Counted from the first letter of the stretch, positions 1 through 10,475 are shown. The stretch: DNA of 64,000 nucleotides from Mesorhizobium sp. WSM3626 (GCF_000513935.1 NZ_AZUY01000001.1:201276-265275), one strand, 5' to 3'. Made by a program: numbers and translations. The notes: generated from the letters alone by a model not told the origin.

Positions 1-163
1 GGGCGGCGAGGAAACAGGCGAAGCGGTCGTAGCGCGCGGCGTGTTCGGCCAGGCCGTGATTGATCTGGACCACCGCACGCGGAGGAGTGTCGGCCTGCCG
101 GACGAACAGATTGAGGTCGGCGCCGGTCGGCGAGCGAACCACGCGCTGCTGGCTGAATGGCAT
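1..163 (-). CDS. alpha/beta hydrolase (lysophospholipase-like), N-terminal part only
   Basis: Reading leftwards from an ATG at 161-163 gives an open frame of 54 codons that runs off the window edge. The peptide begins MPFSQQRVVRSPTGADLNLF and continues into VVQINHGLAEHAARYDRFA. A hydrophobic strand followed by HGLAEHAxRY is the oxyanion-hole region typical of monoacylglycerol lipase/lysophospholipase (serine aminopeptidase S33) proteins. The nucleophile Ser and the catalytic Asp/His lie outside the window, so substrate and activity cannot be judged. The gene is divergent from the RNase T2 gene. Family assignment is an inference from this N-terminal motif only. Confidence 0.75.
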   Translation of the reverse strand, partial: MPFSQQRVVRSPTGADLNLFVRQADTPPRAVVQINHGLAEHAARYDRFACFLAA

Positions 164-350
164 GCCGGCCGGTCTCTCCCTGGTTCCGCCCTCGTGATGT
201 CCAAACTGTGTGCGCCGGTGCCAGATTTGCGTCAATCCGGCCTGCCGGTTTTTCCGCGACGATCTTTCTTGCCACGAGCCCGCAAAATATCGCAATTCTG
301 ACATGGAGACAGCTTCAGTCTGTCGCCCACTTTCCAGCAGGGGATTCTCC

Positions 351-1346
351 ATGCGCATTGCTGTTGTCTTCGGATTGACCTTGCTGGCGGGCGCGGCGCA
401 TGCCGACGTCAAGATGAGCGGCACTTTCGTGGCCGACGCTGCCTGTCCGGCGACGCAGGCGATCAAGAACGGCAAGAACCCCGGCAATGTCTCGACGGAT
501 GCGGGCAAGACCTACCAATTGCTGGCCGGCAACAAGGACGCCCCGACCCACTACCTCATCCTGGTGCCCGGCGCCGATCCCGAGCGCCGCTGGGTGAAGG
601 TCAGCTGCGGCCATCTCTCGGGCAGCAGTGCCGCGACCGTGCCGGCGGCACCGGGCGGGCAAGGCAAGCCCGCGCCCTCGGGGAAACCCGAATATGTCTT
701 CGCATTAAGCTGGCAGCCGGCCTTCTGCGAGACCAAGTCGAACAAGACCGAATGCAAGGCGCAAAACCCTGGTGAGTTCGATGCCACCAACTTCACGCTG
801 CACGGTCTGTGGCCGCAGCCGAACGGCAATTTCTATTGCCAGGCTTCGGCCAGCGACAAGGCCAATGACAATCCGGCTCACTGGCAGGACCTGCCACCGG
901 TCGACCTCGATGCCGACACCCGCACCGAGCTCGACAAGGTGATGCCCGGCACGGCCTCGAAGCTGGAACGGCATGAATGGATCAAGCACGGCACCTGCTA
1001 CGGCAAAAGTCAGCAGGAGTATTTTTCCGACGCCCTTCATTTGATGCGTGAGGTCAACAGCTCGCCGGTGCGCGACCTCTTCGCCAAAAATATCGGCGGC
1101 AAGCTGACCGCGGATCAGATCCGCGGCGCCTTCGACCAGGCCTTCGGCGCGGGAGCAGGGGACCGGGTGCGGGTGTCCTGCCTTATCGATCCGTCGAGTG
1201 GCCGGCGGCTGATCGGCGAACTGACGCTTGGCCTTGCCGGTCCGATCGGCCCGAACAGTTCGCTCAAGGACCTGCTGCTGGCCTCGGTGCCGACCAACAA
1301 GGCCGGTTGCCCGACCGGGACGGTCGATCCGATCGGCTTCCAGTAA
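351..1346 (+). CDS. secreted ribonuclease T2 family protein
   Basis: This 331-residue protein has a signal peptide of about 18 residues (cleavage likely after AHA), so it should act in the periplasm or outside the cell. Both T2 active-site boxes are present: FTLHGLWP at about 148-155 (CAS I) and HEWIKHGTC at about 208-216 (CAS II), with the catalytic His in each and several Cys for disulphides. T2 enzymes cut RNA non-specifically through a 2',3'-cyclic phosphate. Residues 20-110 precede the catalytic domain and end in a Pro/Gly-rich linker; I do not recognise that part. The ATG at 351 is chosen because the signal peptide starts there, although the frame stays open upstream to 210. The gene is convergent with the diguanylate cyclase. 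Confidence 0.9.
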   Translation: MRIAVVFGLTLLAGAAHADVKMSGTFVADAACPATQAIKNGKNPGNVSTDAGKTYQLLAGNKDAPTHYLILVPGADPERRWVKVSCGHLSGSSAATVPAAPGGQGKPAPSGKPEYVFALSWQPAFCETKSNKTECKAQNPGEFDATNFTLHGLWPQPNGNFYCQASASDKANDNPAHWQDLPPVDLDADTRTELDKVMPGTASKLERHEWIKHGTCYGKSQQEYFSDALHLMREVNSSPVRDLFAKNIGGKLTADQIRGAFDQAFGAGAGDRVRVSCLIDPSSGRRLIGELTLGLAGPIGPNSSLKDLLLASVPTNKAGCPTGTVDPIGFQ

Positions 1347-1395
1347 GTGCGGGATCGCCGCTTCCGGTAAGCCGGCGCGGCCGTCGCGGAGAGAG

Positions 1396-2733
1396 CTAGA
1401 TCTGGGCTGACCTGGTCCAGGCAATGGCGGCGTCGGCCTCATGCCCACCGGGTTCGCCGACGACGCGGTCGCGTCCGGTCGATTTCGCCTTGTAAAGGCG
1501 CTGGTCGGCGAGCGCGAACAGATCGGCCAGGCACTGCGTCGTTTCGCTGACGGTGGAAACGCCGGCGCTGACGGTCAGCTCGAAGCGGCTGGTGGCGGCC
1601 GATGCCTTGAGCGCGGTGCGGACGCTTTCGCCAAACAGCCTGGCGACGGAATGCGGACGCGAACTGAGGATGGCGAATTCCTCGCCGCCGATCCGGAACA
1701 CCTGGTCCTCGGCGCCTGCCGCCTCGCAAAGTACGGTTGCGACCGCCTTCAGGACCTTGTCGCCCTCGGCATGGCCAAAACGGTCGTTGATCGACTTGAA
1801 GTGGTCGACATCGACGATGAGCAGGCTGAGCGGCCTCGCCGTGCGCAGGCTGGCCTGGACGGCGGCTTCACCGTCGGCATCGAAGCGTCCCCTGTGCAGC
1901 AGGCCGGTTAAGCCGTCGCGGCCGACATGCTCGACCAGCGCTTCGTAGCGTTCGCGATAGGTCAACGTCTCGAAAATGTCGGTCAGGCCACGCGGCATCT
2001 GGACGTCGCGGACCTCGAACCATTTGAGATAGGCCACCAGCATAGCGCTAAAAGTCAGTGCCGCCGCCATCTTGGCGAACCAGCCGCCGAAGAAGACCGC
2101 AATCGGGGCGCCGGCAACAAAATGCAGCGCGGTGAAGAAGCCGGCCTGGTCGAAGGTGAGCACGCAGGCAACCGAAATCAGGATGCGCACGAACCGTGCC
2201 TTGCGCAGCGTGCGCCCAAGCTTTTCATAGAGCAGGATGATCAGGATGGCGTCGATGACCAGCAGCGTCGTGCCCCACACCATCAGCCAGCCCATCTCGT
2301 CGATGAAGCCGATGTCGGGGAGCCGGCCATCGGGAAGCGGAGCGATGGCGTGCAGGCGCAGGAGCAGAACCAGTCCGATCATCAACGCATTGCCGAACAG
2401 CAGGCCATAGATCGGCTGACGCACGGTGGCGGCATCTTCCTTCATGTAGAGCAGAAGGAGCATCACCAGCTTGCCGGAAAAGAGCACCGCCGAGCCCGGC
2501 GACACCATGCCGAACGGCAGGGCGACATAAAAGACGCTGGCCAGATAGGTCTCCAGGAAATGCATGACGCCAAGCGCGCAGACGAAGACGCCAAGGCCGA
2601 TGCGCTTGCGGAAGCGGAAAAGCGTCACCATGACGCTGAAGTAGACGACCGCTTCGGCAAGGAGCAGGAAACTGTTCAGCAATGCCGTCGATCCGATCTC
2701 TCTCTGGAAGTCGCGGCAAGCCGGCGATTCCAC
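1396..2733 (-). CDS. membrane-bound diguanylate cyclase (GGDEF domain)
   Basis: The protein is about 445 residues. The first 230 or so form six to seven hydrophobic segments (an integral-membrane sensor of no named family), followed by a GGDEF domain. The active-site signature is GGEEF at about 349-353, preceded by DVDHFKSINDRFGH, so cyclic-di-GMP synthesis from two GTP is expected. The usual inhibitory RxxD site upstream of GGEEF is not there (Gly replaces Arg), which suggests little product inhibition. I chose the GTG at 2731-2733 because AGGAT lies just upstream. The frame stays open to 2895, but that extension is polar, unlike a membrane N-terminus, and nearly reaches ettA. No phosphodiesterase (EAL) domain is attached. 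The gene is divergent from ettA. Confidence 0.85.
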   Translation of the reverse strand: MESPACRDFQREIGSTALLNSFLLLAEAVVYFSVMVTLFRFRKRIGLGVFVCALGVMHFLETYLASVFYVALPFGMVSPGSAVLFSGKLVMLLLLYMKEDAATVRQPIYGLLFGNALMIGLVLLLRLHAIAPLPDGRLPDIGFIDEMGWLMVWGTTLLVIDAILIILLYEKLGRTLRKARFVRILISVACVLTFDQAGFFTALHFVAGAPIAVFFGGWFAKMAAALTFSAMLVAYLKWFEVRDVQMPRGLTDIFETLTYRERYEALVEHVGRDGLTGLLHRGRFDADGEAAVQASLRTARPLSLLIVDVDHFKSINDRFGHAEGDKVLKAVATVLCEAAGAEDQVFRIGGEEFAILSSRPHSVARLFGESVRTALKASAATSRFELTVSAGVSTVSETTQCLADLFALADQRLYKAKSTGRDRVVGEPGGHEADAAIAWTRSAQI

Positions 2734-2931
2734 CCGATCCTGTTTTGACGCGGAAGGGTTAACCAGGGATTTCCGTGCGCCATCGACCGGTTGAAAACTT
2801 GGCTGTCGGTGCACACTTGTCCGTGTGGTTGGCTCGATGTGGCAAAAGCGATTGCCGTCCGGCGCCGCATCGCCTACATAGCGGCCAACCTCCACTCAAT
2901 TCGACAAATCCAGTCATTCAGGGAAGCGCGC

Positions 2932-4581
<1,650 letters not shown>

Positions 4582-4626
4582 GGGGCACCGGGGCGGCGAA
4601 TTCTCAAGCAGGTATGAGGAGTTCGA

Positions 4627-5397
4627 ATGGCTGATTGGTCCGCGGCCCAATATCTGAAATTCGAGGACGAGCGCACACGGCCGGCGCGTGATCTCGCAGC
4701 CCAAGTGCCGGTGGATTTTCCGCGCCGCGTCGTCGACATCGGCTGCGGGCCGGGCAATTCGACCGAACTTCTGGTCGAGCGCTGGCCGGATGCGCAAGTG
4801 AGCGGCTTCGATACGTCTCCCGACATGATCGAAAAGGCAAGGGCGCGCCTGCCCAATGTCAGCTTCGACCTCGCCGATGCCTCGACATGGCAGCCGGCCG
4901 AGCCGGTCAACGTGATCTTCGCCAACGCGGTGTTCCAGTGGCTGCCGGAGCATCCGGCGGTGTTCCAGCGTCTGATGGGTTTTCTGGCGCCCGGTGGCGC
5001 GCTGGCCGTCCAGATGCCTGACAATATGGCCGAGGATTCGCATCGGCTGATGCGGGAAACCGCGGCGCAAGTGCCTTTTGCGGCAAAGATCAGGGATGCG
5101 GCCCGCGCACCGCTGCCGCCGGTGTCGTTCTACTACGACCTGTTGTCGCCGCTCTCCGCTCGGCTCGACATCTGGCACACCATCTACAACCATCCGCTGG
5201 CCGACGCCGAGGCGATCGTCGAATGGGTGAAGTCGACCGGGCTGAAGCCGTTCCTCGATCCGCTGGACGCGGACGAGCGCAAGCTGTTCCTCGACAGCTA
5301 CACGGCCAAGGTCGCCAAGGCGTATCCGAAGACCGCCGATGGCAAGGTGCTGCTGCGTTTCCCCCGCATTTTCATCGTCGCCAAGCGGGCGGGATAG
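4627..5397 (+). CDS. tam: trans-aconitate 2-methyltransferase
   Basis: The 256-residue cytoplasmic protein has a class I SAM-methyltransferase fold. [15 protein letters not shown] (about 37-51) is motif I, and [12 protein letters not shown] is the acidic end of strand 2. [12 protein letters not shown] followed by [18 protein letters not shown] matches the Tam family closely. Tam methylates trans-aconitate, which forms spontaneously from cis-aconitate and inhibits the TCA cycle. The gene starts 45 bases after ettA on the same strand and may be co-transcribed with it. The length equals the usual Tam size. Substrate is inferred from family resemblance. Confidence 0.88.
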   Translation: MADWSAAQYLKFEDERTRPARDLAAQVPVDFPRRVVDIGCGPGNSTELLVERWPDAQVSGFDTSPDMIEKARARLPNVSFDLADASTWQPAEPVNVIFANAVFQWLPEHPAVFQRLMGFLAPGGALAVQMPDNMAEDSHRLMRETAAQVPFAAKIRDAARAPLPPVSFYYDLLSPLSARLDIWHTIYNHPLADAEAIVEWVKSTGLKPFLDPLDADERKLFLDSYTAKVAKAYPKTADGKVLLRFPRIFIVAKRAG

Positions 5398-5515
5398 GCT
5401 GGCGTAAACCTTGGTTTAAGCCTGCGTAAACCGGCCGAGTGAGAAAAGTGTTGCGCCGAAGCGTTTCGGCGCCCACATGAAGCCGCAATGCCCGCGGACG
5501 GGACGGACTGGAAAC

Positions 5516-6637
5516 ATGCATCGCGTCATCATCAGCGGCATCGGCGCTGAAATCCCCAAGCCTGTCATCACGAATGAGGAACTGGTCGCCAGCTTCAATG
5601 CCTGGGTCGACACCGAGAACGCGCGGCGCCAGGCTGCCGGCGAGACGCTGCTGCAGAAATCGGATGCCGACTTCATCGTCCATGCCTCGGGCGTGCGCGC
5701 CCGCCATGTGATCGAGCGGGAAGGCATTCTCGACCCGACCCGCATGGCGCCGTGCATTCCGGCGCGCCCGGACGACGCGCTCTCGCTGCAGGCGGAATTC
5801 GGTGTCGCTTCGGCCAGGAAGGCGATCGAGCACGCCGACATCGAAGCGTCGGACATCGATCTGGTGATCTGCTCGTCCTCGCATCAGCAGAGGCCGTATC
5901 CGGCCATCGCCATCGAAATGCAGGAGGCGCTGGGCACGAGGGGAGCCGGCTTCGATATGGGACTTGGCTGTTCGTCCGCGGCGGCTGCGCTGCACATGGC
6001 GGTCAATCTGGTGCGCTCGGGCGCGCACAAGCGCATCCTGGTGACCACGCCCGAGATCATCACGGGCCATCTCAATTTCCGCGATCGGCAGACGCATTTC
6101 ATCTTCGGGGACGCTTCGGTGTCGATGGTGGTGGAGGGGCTCGCCCAGGGCGAGAAGCGGCCGGGCCGCTTCGAGGTGCTGGACACGCGCATCTGGACGC
6201 AGATGTCGAACAACATCCGCACCAATCTCGGCTACCACACGCGTACCGCCCAGGACGATCCCTACATGATCAACCTGGAGGGCAACCTCATCAAGCAGGT
6301 CGGCAACAAGGTGTTCAAGGAAGTCACCGTCGCCGGGCACAAATTCATCGTCGAATTCCTGGCCGAGCATGGGCTGACGCCACAGGCGGTCCGGCGCTTC
6401 TGGCTGCACCAGGCCAATGCGCGCATGAATGCCATGATCCTGAAACTGGCCTTCGGCCATGATGTCGGCCATGACCGCGCGCCTATGGTGCTGGAGCGGC
6501 TCGGCAACACGGCGGGCGCCGGCGCCATCATCGCGCTGTCGGAGAACCATGCGGATATGAAGCCCGGCGATTTCGGTCTGATCTGCGCCTTCGGCGCCGG
6601 GTATTCGATAGGCGGCGCGCTTATCAGAATGCTTTGA
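5516..6637 (+). CDS. 3-oxoacyl-ACP synthase III family protein (FabH-like, PA3286 type)
   Basis: This 373-residue thiolase-fold condensing enzyme keeps the FabH catalytic triad: Cys in GLGCSSAAAAL, His in FWLHQANARMN and Asn in GNTAGAG. It is longer than housekeeping FabH (about 320), and its N-terminus (MHRVIISGIGAEIPKP) and INxRTNLGYH-like middle resemble the second FabH of Pseudomonas (PA3286), which feeds medium-chain acyl-CoA into fatty-acid synthesis. It is therefore probably not the essential FabH of this organism. The ATG at 5516 is the family start; the open frame extends to 5477 without support. It converges with the next gene, leaving 11 bases between the stops. Confidence 0.85.
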   Translation: MHRVIISGIGAEIPKPVITNEELVASFNAWVDTENARRQAAGETLLQKSDADFIVHASGVRARHVIEREGILDPTRMAPCIPARPDDALSLQAEFGVASARKAIEHADIEASDIDLVICSSSHQQRPYPAIAIEMQEALGTRGAGFDMGLGCSSAAAALHMAVNLVRSGAHKRILVTTPEIITGHLNFRDRQTHFIFGDASVSMVVEGLAQGEKRPGRFEVLDTRIWTQMSNNIRTNLGYHTRTAQDDPYMINLEGNLIKQVGNKVFKEVTVAGHKFIVEFLAEHGLTPQAVRRFWLHQANARMNAMILKLAFGHDVGHDRAPMVLERLGNTAGAGAIIALSENHADMKPGDFGLICAFGAGYSIGGALIRML

Positions 6638-6648
6638 GTAATGTCGCG

Positions 6649-7215
6649 TCAGGCAGGCGTGAACGGAACCAGCATCGGCACCCGCCTGGCGTAGTCGTCG
6701 TAGGCGGGGCCGAGTTCGTCGCGCAGGAAATGCTCCTCCAGCCTCGCCTTAATGACGACGCCGATGATGAGGAGGGCCGTACCTGCGATGCCCCAGAGCG
6801 TGCCCTTCGCCACCATGGTGGCGAGCACTGCCAGCAGCAGCCCGGTGTAGATCGGATGCCGGACCAGGCGATAGGGGCCGGTGTCGACCACGCGATGATC
6901 CGCCTTGGCGGTGACCGTGGCGGACCACAACCGCCCGAGATGGATCCGCGCCCACCACGCGAAGCCGATGCCGACCGCGATCAGGCCAACGGAGGCCCAG
7001 GCTTCGGCAAGGGTCGGCATCCACAATCTCAGCCTGCCTTCATAGCCATGCGCTGGAAGGAACAGCAGGACGGTGCCTGCCAGCCAGAAGACGCGATAGC
7101 GAGCCTCCGCCCCGATGGTGGCGCGCTTTTGCGCCGGATCGGCCCATAGGGCAGCCGCCATCCATGTGACCACCCAGATCAACCAAAGCGCTGCGATCGC
7201 CGCTCCGGGACGCAT
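6649..7215 (-). CDS. isoprenylcysteine carboxyl methyltransferase-like membrane protein
   Basis: The 188-residue protein has about five hydrophobic segments. The C-terminal core contains GPYRLVRHPIYTGLLLAVLAT followed by ARLEEHFLRDELG...YxxY, the RHPxY and EE motifs of ICMT/phospholipid-methyltransferase-like (NnrU/PEMT/ICMT) proteins that bind SAM within the membrane. The bacterial substrate is unknown; a true CaaX substrate is unlikely. The ATG at 7213-7215 is picked because GGAGG lies five bases upstream; a longer frame to 7404 has no ribosome site. It converges with the FabH-like gene. Confidence 0.8.
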   Translation of the reverse strand: MRPGAAIAALWLIWVVTWMAAALWADPAQKRATIGAEARYRVFWLAGTVLLFLPAHGYEGRLRLWMPTLAEAWASVGLIAVGIGFAWWARIHLGRLWSATVTAKADHRVVDTGPYRLVRHPIYTGLLLAVLATMVAKGTLWGIAGTALLIIGVVIKARLEEHFLRDELGPAYDDYARRVPMLVPFTPA

Positions 7216-7331
7216 GAGAACCTCCGTCGACGGTCCGGATTTCACCATGAAGCCGACGCAGCGCGGCGACAATTGGGCGCGGCGGCGTTTTTCGGTAAGA
7301 AGGTTGTGATCGAGCGGTCTGCGACCGGCGT

Positions 7332-7760
7332 CTATTCTTTGGAGCAACTGAACATCCACTGCACGCCGAAGGCGTCGACCAGCATGCCGAAGCTGGTCCC
7401 CCAATATTGCCGGGCAAACGGCACTGTGATCCGGCCGCCCTCGGCCATGCGTGCGAAAAGCTCCTCGCGGGCGAAAACCGCTGGCGCCGCGGTCGGTCCA
7501 TCGAATTCCAGCATCATGGCGGAGCCCTTCATCGGCTCCGCGTCGTCATTGTCCGAGGCGTGGAACAGCACACCCGGACCTTCGAAGCGTGCATGCAGGA
7601 CTTTTGCGCGCATGGCTTCGGTGCGCACCGGCATATTGTTGTCGCCCCAGCGCAGCAGGATCGTTGCCCGGCCAAGGCCGCATTGTTCGTAGAAGGCCAG
7701 CGCGGGCTCGCAGTTGGTGGTGAAGAACAGCGAAGGGGAGAGCCGCATCATCCTGTTCAT
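7332..7760 (-). CDS. VOC-superfamily protein, PhnB/glyoxalase-like
   Basis: The 142-residue protein has the two beta-alpha-beta-beta-beta modules of the vicinal-oxygen-chelate fold. The N-terminus contains LFFTTNCEPALAFYEQC and the C-terminus GTSFGMLVDAFGVQWMFS, the latter typical of PhnB-like proteins (xWGxxxGxxxDPFGxxW). PhnB itself is not needed for phosphonate use, so function is open. The ATG at 7758-7760 shares one base with the stop of the tautomerase gene (TGATG), which points to translational coupling. Together they form a two-gene operon opposite a TetR regulator. Confidence 0.75.
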   Translation of the reverse strand: MNRMMRLSPSLFFTTNCEPALAFYEQCGLGRATILLRWGDNNMPVRTEAMRAKVLHARFEGPGVLFHASDNDDAEPMKGSAMMLEFDGPTAAPAVFAREELFARMAEGGRITVPFARQYWGTSFGMLVDAFGVQWMFSCSKE

Positions 7761-8182
7761 CACCGCGCGGCGGCGGTGGCGGCCGCGATGAGCGCGTCGC
7801 CGGTATATTGCCTGTCACCGATGCCCCAGCCGCCGTCGGGCGCGTTGACGATGTTGATCCAGGTGTTTTCCGGCTTGTGGCCCGGTACGCAGAGTTCGCC
7901 GACAATCCGGGCGGCGGCGGCAATGAAGATCTTGCGGGCTTCGATTGAGCCAAGGGCGATATTGGGTAGCTTCAACTCGACCATCACGACCGGCCGGTTG
8001 GCGCCACCCGCAAAAATGTGGCGCGGCGGCAGGATATGGACGGTGCCGCCGACGATCGCGGTGAAGAATGAATTGCCGGCGGCGCCGGAGGCTTCGATGA
8101 GGGCAGCGCTCAGGCGTGGCAGGATTTCGCGCTCTCCAGCGGGAGTGAGTACGCCTTCCGGCGCGGTCACGGTGATCGGCAT
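7760..8182 (-). CDS. tautomerase-superfamily protein
   Basis: The 140-residue protein starts MPITVTAPEGVLTP. The proline after the initiator Met is the catalytic base of the 4-oxalocrotonate tautomerase/MIF superfamily. At 140 residues it fits the MIF/cis-CaaD size class, built as two repeats. ENTWINIVNAPDGGWGIGD in the second half looks like the conserved C-terminal strand and loop. The actual substrate is unknown. The ATG at 8180-8182 follows AAGGAG and exposes Pro-1; the frame otherwise runs to 8281. It is first in a two-gene unit with the VOC protein, divergent from tetR, and probably controlled by it. Confidence 0.8.
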   Translation of the reverse strand: MPITVTAPEGVLTPAGEREILPRLSAALIEASGAAGNSFFTAIVGGTVHILPPRHIFAGGANRPVVMVELKLPNIALGSIEARKIFIAAAARIVGELCVPGHKPENTWINIVNAPDGGWGIGDRQYTGDALIAAATAAAR

Positions 8183-8243
8183 TGCTTTTCTCCTTGGGTT
8201 GCACGGCTCTCGCCGGGAGGTCATCTTCCGGTTTACCTGGTTG

Positions 8244-8304
8244 CGTATCGATTGATATGTTATGAGGGAAAGGTGAGTCAACAGGTTTCGTATCGATCGC
8301 TATG
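8244..8304. promoter_or_regulatory. paired operator-like repeats at the TetR/tautomerase divergent promoter
   Basis: Two near-identical 16-bp sequences, CGTATCGATTGATATG (8244-8259) and CGTATCGATCGCTATG (8289-8304), differ at two bases. Each has an internal imperfect dyad around TATCGAT. The first lies upstream of the tautomerase start and the second covers the tetR start codon. TetR regulators usually bind such dyads and control themselves and the divergent gene. Binding by this TetR is an inference. Confidence 0.6.
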
Positions 8305-8940
8305 GAAAGCTCGGACAAACCACGCGGCGGCCGGCCGCGCGCATTCGACCCCGACCGGGTGCTCGATGCCGCGATGCATCTTTTCTGGGAGCACGGCTAT
8401 GAAGCGACGTCGCTGGCCATGCTGCGCGAAGCGATGGGGCTGACGCCGCCACAGATCTACAACGCCTTCACCGACAAGGAGACTTTGTTTCGCAAGGCGT
8501 TGAAGCGCTACCACGAGACCGAGATAGGCTTCGCGCTGGAAGCGCTGAGCGCGCCGGTATCGACGGGGGAGGCGATGCGGCGCTTGCTGCTGGGCGCGGC
8601 TGAAGCCTATTCCAGGCCCGGCAAGCCGGGCGGCTGCCTTTTCGTCAGCGGCGCGCTGGCGGCCTCGCCGCAGGCGCAAGCCATTGCGGATGAACTCAAG
8701 GCCTACCGCAAGGCGAGCGAGGCGGCGATCGCGGCGCGGCTGGCCAAAGGCAAGGCAGAAGGCGAATTGCCGGAAAACCTCGCCGTCGAAGGCTTCGCCA
8801 AATATATTGCAGGGGTCATGAACGGCATGTCGATCCAGGCACGGGACGGCGCATCGGTGGAAGAATTGCGCGTTATGGCCCGAACCGCTCTTGCGTTGCC
8901 GGGTGAAGGGCAAAACCAGGGCACGTCATCCAAGGAATGA
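8302..8940 (+). CDS. TetR/AcrR family transcriptional regulator
   Basis: The 212-residue protein has the TetR N-terminal helix-turn-helix: RGGRPRAFDPDRVLDAAMHLF leads into GYEATSLAMLREAMGLTPPQIYNAFTDKETLF at about 31-62. The C-terminal half is the ligand-binding/dimer domain, with GGCLFVSGALA, a segment shared by regulators of small-molecule detoxification genes. It is divergent from the tautomerase-VOC pair and is followed four bases later by the MOSC gene, so both units are candidate targets. The start codon itself lies inside the second operator-like repeat, suggesting autorepression. The ligand is unknown. Confidence 0.9.
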   Translation: MESSDKPRGGRPRAFDPDRVLDAAMHLFWEHGYEATSLAMLREAMGLTPPQIYNAFTDKETLFRKALKRYHETEIGFALEALSAPVSTGEAMRRLLLGAAEAYSRPGKPGGCLFVSGALAASPQAQAIADELKAYRKASEAAIAARLAKGKAEGELPENLAVEGFAKYIAGVMNGMSIQARDGASVEELRVMARTALALPGEGQNQGTSSKE

Positions 8941-8944
8941 AGTC

Positions 8945-9562
8945 ATGCTGGATCTCTTTCCCGAGGCTGAAAAGCCGGCCGAAATCATTCCGGCAAAGAA
9001 GCTTACCGCCCGCGCGGCCGCGCTGTATGTCGCGCCAGCGGACGATTTCCAGACGCGTCCGGTGGACGAATTGCGGCTCGGCTTCGACGGCATTTCAGGC
9101 GACTTCCATGCAGGACCGACGCGCCGCTCCGGCGGGCGCGAGCCCTGGTATCCGCGCGGCACCGAGATGCGCAACGAACGGCAGATATCGATCGTGGCGG
9201 CGGACGAATTGGGCATTGTCGCTGAACGGATGGAACTCGCCGAAATCAAGCCGGAATGGATCGGCGCCAATCTGGTGATCGACGGCGTGCCGTATCTGTC
9301 GATGCTGCCGGCCGGCACGCTACTGTTCTTCAAGGGCGGCGTGACGCTCAAGGTCGACGCCCAGAACGGGCCATGCCGCTTCGCCGGGCGATCGATCGCT
9401 GAAAACGCTGGAATGGCCGACATCGAAGCCGGCGCGCTGTTGTTTCCCAAGGCGGCGAAGCGGTTGCGCGGCGTGGTCGCCTGGGTTGAAAGGCCCGGCA
9501 TCGTCAGGGCCGGCGAAGAGATTTCGGTGCGGGTGCCGGAACAATGGATTTATCAGGCATAG
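8945..9562 (+). CDS. MOSC domain protein
   Basis: The 205-residue protein has a MOSC (molybdenum cofactor sulfurase C-terminal) beta-barrel domain. Visible features are GISGDFHAGPTRRSGGREPWYPRGTEMRNE, IKPEWIGANLVIDG, and NGPCRFAG with the conserved Cys thought to carry or bind sulphur. Members such as YiiM and mARC act on or with Moco, but stand-alone MOSC proteins are mostly of unknown role. The ATG at 8945 follows AAGGA and comes four bases after the tetR stop, so it is in the tetR operon. An upstream frame to 8891 overlaps tetR and is not needed. Confidence 0.82.
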   Translation: MLDLFPEAEKPAEIIPAKKLTARAAALYVAPADDFQTRPVDELRLGFDGISGDFHAGPTRRSGGREPWYPRGTEMRNERQISIVAADELGIVAERMELAEIKPEWIGANLVIDGVPYLSMLPAGTLLFFKGGVTLKVDAQNGPCRFAGRSIAENAGMADIEAGALLFPKAAKRLRGVVAWVERPGIVRAGEEISVRVPEQWIYQA

Positions 9563-9596
9563 TCGCGCGCTCGCATCGTGGCTGAGGTGAGAGCTA

Positions 9597-9615
9597 CGCC
9601 GCCTGTGAGGCGGCG
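9597..9615. terminator. hairpin between convergent genes
   Basis: CGCCGCC (9597-9603), a five-base loop and GGCGGCG (9609-9615) form a perfect 7-bp GC stem between the convergent MOSC and SDR genes. It lacks a clear T-run on either side, so intrinsic termination is only likely. Confidence 0.4.
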
Positions 9616-9635
9616 GCGCAGTAAAACACCTGATG

Positions 9636-10475
9636 TCAGCCTTTGCGGTTCTTGTTGGCGCCTTGCGCCATGACGGAGACGTGGTCCCACTTGTCCCAGG
9701 TGGCGAGGCGGTTGGCGTATTCCTGGCGTATCATCGGCAGGCCGCCATCGCCGAAGAATACCCGCAGCGGCGGCTCGTCGGCATCGACGATGGCCAGCAT
9801 GGCCGGACCGGTCGCCTCGGGATCGCCGGCGACCGAGTTGGCGCGGCGCTCGGCCATCCTAGCACGGGCAGGCGCATAGGCCTCGATCGGCTTGGAAACC
9901 TTGGCCGATGCTCCCGACCAGTCGGTGGAGAAGCCGCCCGGCTCGACCAGCGTGACATGAATGCCGAATTCCGCGACCTCGATGCTGAGCGACTGGCTGA
10001 AAGCTTCCAGCGCCCATTTCGAGGCATGATAGAGGCCGAGCGAGGCAAAGGCGTTGACGCCGCCGATCGACGAGATCTGGATGATGTGGCCGGACCGCTG
10101 CGCGCGCATGATCGGCAGGGCGGCCTGGGTGACCCACAGCGCGCCGAACACATTGGTCTCGATCTGGTCGCGGGCTTCCTGCTCGCTGACTTCCTCGATG
10201 GCGCCGAAATGGCCGTAGCCGGCATTGTTGATGACGACGTCGAGCCGGCCAAAGCGCTTGTGCGCCTCGGCGACAGCGGCATCGACGGCTTTCTTGTCGG
10301 TGACGTCGAGCTGAATTGCGGCGACGTTGTCGCCATATTTAGCGACGAGATCGGCGAGCGTGCCGATGTCACGGGCGGTCGCGGCGACGCGGTCGCCGCG
10401 CGCCAACGCGGCCTCGGCCCAGACGCGGCCAAAGCCTCTCGACGATCCGGTGATGAACCAAATCTTTGATGTCAT
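9636..10475 (-). CDS. short-chain dehydrogenase/reductase (SDR)
   Basis: The 279-residue classical SDR has a nucleotide-binding motif TGSSRGFG at about 9-16, NNAGYG at about 84-89, catalytic Ser in ISSIGG and YHASK at about 151-155. It is cytoplasmic and should use NAD(P)H. The C-terminal extension beyond residue 250 resembles the oxidoreductases annotated as ketoreductase-like; the substrate is not predictable. The ATG at 10473-10475 follows AAGGAT. The open frame continues to 10616 but the added residues do not look like protein. It is transcribed alone, with a 154-bp gap before the aminotransferase. Confidence 0.87.
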   Translation of the reverse strand: MTSKIWFITGSSRGFGRVWAEAALARGDRVAATARDIGTLADLVAKYGDNVAAIQLDVTDKKAVDAAVAEAHKRFGRLDVVINNAGYGHFGAIEEVSEQEARDQIETNVFGALWVTQAALPIMRAQRSGHIIQISSIGGVNAFASLGLYHASKWALEAFSQSLSIEVAEFGIHVTLVEPGGFSTDWSGASAKVSKPIEAYAPARARMAERRANSVAGDPEATGPAMLAIVDADEPPLRVFFGDGGLPMIRQEYANRLATWDKWDHVSVMAQGANKNRKG

